Of a stretch of DNA of 8,923 nt, positions 5,506 through 8,923 are shown one piece after another. Source of the stretch: Gemmatimonadaceae bacterium (lineage in GTDB: Bacteria; Gemmatimonadota; Gemmatimonadetes; Gemmatimonadales; Gemmatimonadaceae). Numbering within the stretch: the stretch's first letter is position 1; every line of letters starts with the position of its first letter. The position numbers and the translations under genes were made by a program. The stretch is taken from the NCBI GenBank assembly GCA_025936015.1, contig JAICUE010000084.1:1-8923 (forward strand), given 5' to 3'. The notes below the pieces were generated by a model. That model made no database searches. It was given only the letters and a program-made list of their open reading frames with translations, and was not told where the DNA came from.

Positions 5506-6003
5506 ATGACAAACCGCCTACTATCCGCACGCTGGTTAGTGCTTTTCGCGCTCGCATCAGCCCCCGCCTCGATACTCTTCGCGCAGCAGGGCGCGCACTC
5601 CAGCGATTCGTCCACGGCCGTGCCCACCGCGACGCAGAAGACGCTCTACGCGCTCGAGAATCGCTGGGCGGAGGGTGTCGTCCATCGGGACGCGGCGACG
5701 GTGCGGAGGCTCGTCGCGCCGAAGTGGATCTACTCCGACGAGAGCGGGACGATGAACCGCGAGCAGGGGATCGCGTCGTTCACCAGCGGGACGGACACCG
5801 TCACCAGCGCCGGGAACGACGGGATGCACGCGATAGTGTACGGCAACACGGCGGTCGTGACCGGGATCCTCTGGATGAAGGGACACGGCGCGCAAGGACC
5901 GTTCGATCATCGCTACCGCTACACCGATACCTGGATGAAGCTCGGCGGACGCTGGCAGTGCATCGCCTCGCAGGACTACCTGCTGCCGGCGGCGGCACAG
6001 TGA
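5506..6003 (+). CDS. Secreted DUF4440 / SnoaL-like (NTF2-fold) protein
   Basis: A 165-aa protein with an N-terminal signal peptide (TNRLLSAR then a hydrophobic run, about residues 10-25, probable cleavage near ILFAQQG) and an NTF2-like cone domain. The domain follows the DUF4440 pattern: LYALENRWAEGVVHRDAATVRRLVAP (about 48-72), WIYSDESGTM, IVYGNTAVVTG (110-120), and RYTDTWMKLGGRWQCIASQ (138-156). Such proteins bind or process small molecules or act as accessory domains; no substrate can be told from sequence. A GTG at 5491 would add five residues, but ATG 5506 places the basic residues and hydrophobic core normally; neither has a strong SD. It overlaps the dehydrogenase start by 4 bp (GTGA), so the two are probably co-translated. 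Export suggests it works outside the cytoplasm with the dehydrogenase; that link is inferred. Confidence 0.85.
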   Translation: MTNRLLSARWLVLFALASAPASILFAQQGAHSSDSSTAVPTATQKTLYALENRWAEGVVHRDAATVRRLVAPKWIYSDESGTMNREQGIASFTSGTDTVTSAGNDGMHAIVYGNTAVVTGILWMKGHGAQGPFDHRYRYTDTWMKLGGRWQCIASQDYLLPAAAQ

Positions 6004-7865
6004 GCGCGGACGCCGGCCGGTGGGCGGCCGCGGTGGCGGCGACGTTAGGCCTGACGTTGAGCGCCTGCGGAAAGGGCGCGACCACGCGTGCCGACTCGAC
6101 GGCGCGGGGCGCAACATCGGCGGCGAGCTCGACGCCGGTCACGGTGGCCGGTACGCGCATCGCGGCGCCGCGGAGCGGGCCGCCCGGTGAGTGGCCGATG
6201 CCGGCCGCGGATTACTCCAATTCGCGGTACAGCGAGCTGACCCAGATCACCGCCGCGAACGTGAAGGATCTCCATGCGGCCTGGACCTTTTCGACCGGCG
6301 TCCTTCGCGGCCACGAGGGCGCGCCGCTCGTCGTCAACAACACGATGTACCTGGTCACGCCGTACCCTAACGTTTCGTACGCGCTCGACCTGGCCACCGA
6401 GGGCCAGCCGCTCAAGTGGAAGGCTCGGCCGGAGAACGCGCAGACCGCGGTCGGGCTCGCCTGCTGTGACGTCGTCAATCGCGGCGCGGCATACGCGGAC
6501 GGGAAGATCTTCTACAACCTGCTCGACGGTCACACCGTCGCGGTGGACGCGGCGAGCGGCGCGGTGCTCTGGCGGACGAAGATGGGCGATCTCACCCGCG
6601 GTGAGACGATCACCATGGCGCCGATCGTCGTGCACAACAAGGTCATCGTCGGCTCGAGCGGCGGCGAGATGGGAGTACGCGGCTGGATCGCGGCGATCGA
6701 TGAGGTGTCCGGCAAGCAGCTGTGGCGCGCGTACAACGTCGGGCCCGATCGCGACATCAAGGCGGGTGCGCGATTCAAGCCGTTCTATCCGCAGGACAAG
6801 GGACCGAACCAGGGGACGAAGAGCTGGCCCGGTGAATCGTGGAAGGTGGGCGGGGCGACGGTGTGGGGGTGGATCTCGTACGACCCGGAGCTGAATCTCA
6901 TCTATCACGGCACGTCGAACCCGGGGCCGTGGAATGGCCAAGGGCGTCCGGGCGACAACAAGTGGAGCGCCGCGATCATCGCCCGCGACGCCGACACCGG
7001 CGACATGGTCTGGGCGTTCCAGCCGACGCCACACGATCTCTGGGACTACGACGCGGTCAACGAGAACATCCTCGCCGACCTGCCGTTAGGCGGGACGACC
7101 CGCAAGGTCCTCGTCCACTTCGACCGCAACGGATTCGCCTACACCATCGACCGGGCGACGGGCCAGGTGCTGCTGGCCAAGGCGTATGTCCCGATGAACT
7201 GGGCGACCGGCGTCGACCTCGCGACGGGGCGGCCGATCCTCAACCCCGACAAGGTGCCGGCGCCGGGAAAGAAGATCAGCACCATCTGCCCGAGCCTCGA
7301 GGGCGGCAAGAACCAGCAGCCGGCGGCGTTCTCGCCGAACACCGGATTGTTCTACGTCCCGACGAACAATCTCTGCATGGACTTCGAGACGCGCGACGTC
7401 AGCTACATCGCCGGTACGCCGTACATCGGCGCGAATGCCCCCGAGGTCGCGGGGCCCGGTGGCTATCGCGGCGAGTTCATCGCGTGGGATGCGACCACCG
7501 GGAAAAAAGCGTGGGGAATCCAGGAGCCGTTTCCCGTGTGGAGCGGCGCGCTCGTGACGAAGGGCGACGTCGTCTTCTACGGGACGCTCGACGGCTGGCT
7601 CAAGGCGGCGGACGCGCGAACCGGAACGGTGCTGTGGAAGTTCAAGGTCGGCTCCGGAATCGTCGGCGCGCCGATGACCTACACCGGGCCTGACGGGAAG
7701 CAGTACGTCGCAGTGTATGCCGGCATCGGCGGGGACATGGGACTGCTCATCGCCGGCGACGTGGCCGCGAACCTGCCTTACGATGTTCGCGAGCGCGGCA
7801 GCACCCTTCCGGACCTGGCGCGCTGGACGAGTTGGGGCGGGATGCTCTTCGTCTTCAGTCTCTAG
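6000..7865 (+). CDS. PQQ-dependent alcohol dehydrogenase, XoxF-like with lanthanide signature, predicted lipoprotein
   Basis: Quinoprotein of the methanol/ethanol dehydrogenase family, oxidising an alcohol outside the cytoplasm with PQQ and passing electrons to a cytochrome c not found here. The 621-aa product begins at GTG 6000, overlapping the DUF4440 stop. A longer frame reaching back to 5724 is only overlap with that gene. The N-terminus has a lipobox, LSAC with Cys23, then a Ser/Thr/Ala-rich linker to about residue 58. The eight-bladed propeller shows the vicinal disulfide pair C155-C156 (GLACCDVVNRG), Glu223 (GGEMGVRG), Asn307 (SNPGPWN), catalytic Asp349 followed by Asp351 (LWDYDAVNEN), Arg376 (HFDRNG), C430 and C459, and tryptophan-docking repeats such as YGTLDGWLKAADARTG. 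The extra Asp two residues after the catalytic Asp is the known mark of lanthanide-dependent enzymes; calcium MxaF has Ala there. Substrate (methanol or another alcohol) is undecided. Confidence 0.93.
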   Translation: MSADAGRWAAAVAATLGLTLSACGKGATTRADSTARGATSAASSTPVTVAGTRIAAPRSGPPGEWPMPAADYSNSRYSELTQITAANVKDLHAAWTFSTGVLRGHEGAPLVVNNTMYLVTPYPNVSYALDLATEGQPLKWKARPENAQTAVGLACCDVVNRGAAYADGKIFYNLLDGHTVAVDAASGAVLWRTKMGDLTRGETITMAPIVVHNKVIVGSSGGEMGVRGWIAAIDEVSGKQLWRAYNVGPDRDIKAGARFKPFYPQDKGPNQGTKSWPGESWKVGGATVWGWISYDPELNLIYHGTSNPGPWNGQGRPGDNKWSAAIIARDADTGDMVWAFQPTPHDLWDYDAVNENILADLPLGGTTRKVLVHFDRNGFAYTIDRATGQVLLAKAYVPMNWATGVDLATGRPILNPDKVPAPGKKISTICPSLEGGKNQQPAAFSPNTGLFYVPTNNLCMDFETRDVSYIAGTPYIGANAPEVAGPGGYRGEFIAWDATTGKKAWGIQEPFPVWSGALVTKGDVVFYGTLDGWLKAADARTGTVLWKFKVGSGIVGAPMTYTGPDGKQYVAVYAGIGGDMGLLIAGDVAANLPYDVRERGSTLPDLARWTSWGGMLFVFSL

Positions 7866-7877
7866 GATCCGCAGCGC

Positions 7878-8923
7878 GTGAGCTTTCGATTCGAGCAGGC
7901 AGCAGGAGCGATCGTCGTTCTCTTCGTCCTGCTCGACGTCTTCCTCACGGTGCTCTATGCGCGCGCGGGGACCGGCATCCTCAGTCCGCGCCTCGCGCGC
8001 AGCATCTGGCGGATATTCAAGCCGACCGCGCGGCTGTTCGGACGCAATCGCGGCAAGGTGCTGTCGTTCTGCGCGCCGGCCGTGCTCGTCTCGCTGGTCG
8101 GGACGTGGGCGCTCCTGCTCGCGTTAGGCACGGCGCTCATCATCCATCCGGCGCTCGGCACCGGGGTCCGCTACAGTCACGGTGCGACGCCACGCGACTT
8201 CCTCTCGGCGCTGTACGCCGGATCGACGAGCCTCTCCTTCATCAGCGAGGGGGATTTCGTTCCAGCCACCTTCGCCTACCGGCTGCTCTTCCTCGCGAAT
8301 TCACTGATCGGCGTCTCGGTCATGACGTTGACGCTGACGTACCTGATGCAGGTGTACACCGCGCTCCGCGAGCGGAACACCTTCGGCATCAAGCTCTTCA
8401 TGATGACGAACGAGACCGCCGACGCCGCCGAGCTGCTCGCGAGCCTCGGCGCGCATGACAGCTTCGACTCGACGTACAGCGTCCTCGCCGAGATGGGCGC
8501 GGAAGCCACCAAGGTGAAGGAAGCGCACCACTTCTACCCGGTGCTCTCGCTCTTCCGCTTTCGCGACCCGTTCTATTCGATGTCCGCGCCGATCAACCTT
8601 GGCCTCGACACGGTGGCATTGATCAAGAGCGCGCTCGACGACGACGTCCATGCGTGGCTGAAGGAATCGACGGCGCTCGCCCTGCTCTGGCGCTCGCTGC
8701 TCAGGCAAACCGACCTGCTCGACCAGGCCTACAACTTCAAGGGAAAGGCCGCGCATGGCGAACCGCCGGATGCCGCGACACGCGAACGCTGGCGCCGCCG
8801 CTACCTCGCGGCACTCGGGCGCCTGCGTGAGGCGGGAATCACGACGCGCGCGGACGTCGATCGCGGCGTCGAGATCTACTCGACACTCCGCGCCGTCTGG
8901 GAGCACCGCATCGAGCTCCTCGC
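7878..8923 (+). CDS. Ion-channel-like membrane protein with non-canonical pore filter (C-terminus cut by window)
   Basis: At least 348 aa, running off the window. It has a first hydrophobic helix (about 9-29), a second (about 63-89), a re-entrant pore-like segment RDFLSALYAGSTSLSFISEGDFVP (split here: RDFLSALYAG 106-115, STSLSFISEGDFVP 116-129), and a third helix (about 131-160), then a long helical cytoplasmic domain. The layout pore helix, filter, GD-VP, final helix is that of the two-TM potassium channel superfamily (Ion_trans_2). However, the usual TxGYGD filter is replaced by SFISEGD, so K+ selectivity is doubtful. I do not recognise the cytoplasmic region. GTG 7878 is the first possible start after the in-frame TAG of the dehydrogenase (7863-7865), with AGGA about 10 nt upstream. 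It lies 12 bp after the dehydrogenase and is probably in the same operon; a functional link is not obvious. Confidence 0.7.
   Translation, partial: MSFRFEQAAGAIVVLFVLLDVFLTVLYARAGTGILSPRLARSIWRIFKPTARLFGRNRGKVLSFCAPAVLVSLVGTWALLLALGTALIIHPALGTGVRYSHGATPRDFLSALYAGSTSLSFISEGDFVPATFAYRLLFLANSLIGVSVMTLTLTYLMQVYTALRERNTFGIKLFMMTNETADAAELLASLGAHDSFDSTYSVLAEMGAEATKVKEAHHFYPVLSLFRFRDPFYSMSAPINLGLDTVALIKSALDDDVHAWLKESTALALLWRSLLRQTDLLDQAYNFKGKAAHGEPPDAATRERWRRRYLAALGRLREAGITTRADVDRGVEIYSTLRAVWEHRIELL

Noticed and set aside
5724..6002. A 92-codon N-terminal extension of the PQQ dehydrogenase
   Set aside because: It fully overlaps the DUF4440 gene in another frame, is Arg-rich like a shadow, and would bury the clean lipoprotein signal that starts at GTG 6000.
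7832..8458. A 208-codon plus-strand frame overlapping the channel gene
   Set aside because: It is Arg/His-rich with no hydrophobic helices, and the frame from GTG 7878 gives a coherent membrane protein that stays open to the window end.

Overview
The window is high-GC bacterial DNA with tightly packed genes: 4-bp overlaps, GTG starts and strong Shine-Dalgarno sites. A lipoprotein-type PQQ enzyme suggests a Gram-negative-like, aerobic soil or freshwater organism. Gene content, codon bias and an over-used CGTTAGGC octamer are compatible with Gemmatimonadota or a similar lineage. That assignment is an inference with modest confidence.

Left half (1 to about 4500, minus strand): one compact operon, read right to left. 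It holds a class I/II aspartate-type aminotransferase, panB (ketopantoate hydroxymethyltransferase), thrB (homoserine kinase), a CysO/MoaD-type sulfur-carrier protein ending in Gly-Gly, and its MoeB/ThiF-type activating enzyme (cut by the window start). Gaps between genes are -4 to 18 bp. A sigma70-like promoter and a leader with two clear hairpins precede the first gene. The set links aspartate-family amino acids, O-phosphohomoserine, pantothenate and protein-thiocarboxylate sulfur transfer.

Middle (about 4554 to 5481): a small element sits between the two divergent operons. It carries one gene, a GxxExxY-family protein (PD-(D/E)XK nuclease fold), enclosed by long imperfect terminal inverted repeats. 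The inner 31 bp of these repeats are identical. Two further copies of the same GGAGG-rich motif lie closer to the gene, giving four copies in two inverted pairs. An 8-bp direct repeat, GCGGTGTC, abuts both ends of the aligned inverted repeats and looks like a target-site duplication. I see no transposase. This is the best candidate in the window for an undescribed system: a nuclease-fold gene packaged in a transposon-like cassette of about 912 bp.

Right half (about 5506 to 8923, plus strand): a second operon of three genes. These are a secreted DUF4440/SnoaL-like protein, a PQQ-dependent alcohol dehydrogenase predicted to be a lipoprotein and carrying the Asp-x-Asp signature of lanthanide-dependent (XoxF-like) enzymes, and a three-helix ion-channel-like membrane protein with a degenerate selectivity filter (cut by the window end).

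The octamer CGTTAGGC/GCCTAACG occurs ten times exactly, against roughly 0.3 expected. It accounts for eight of the nine in-frame TTA leucine codons I find.
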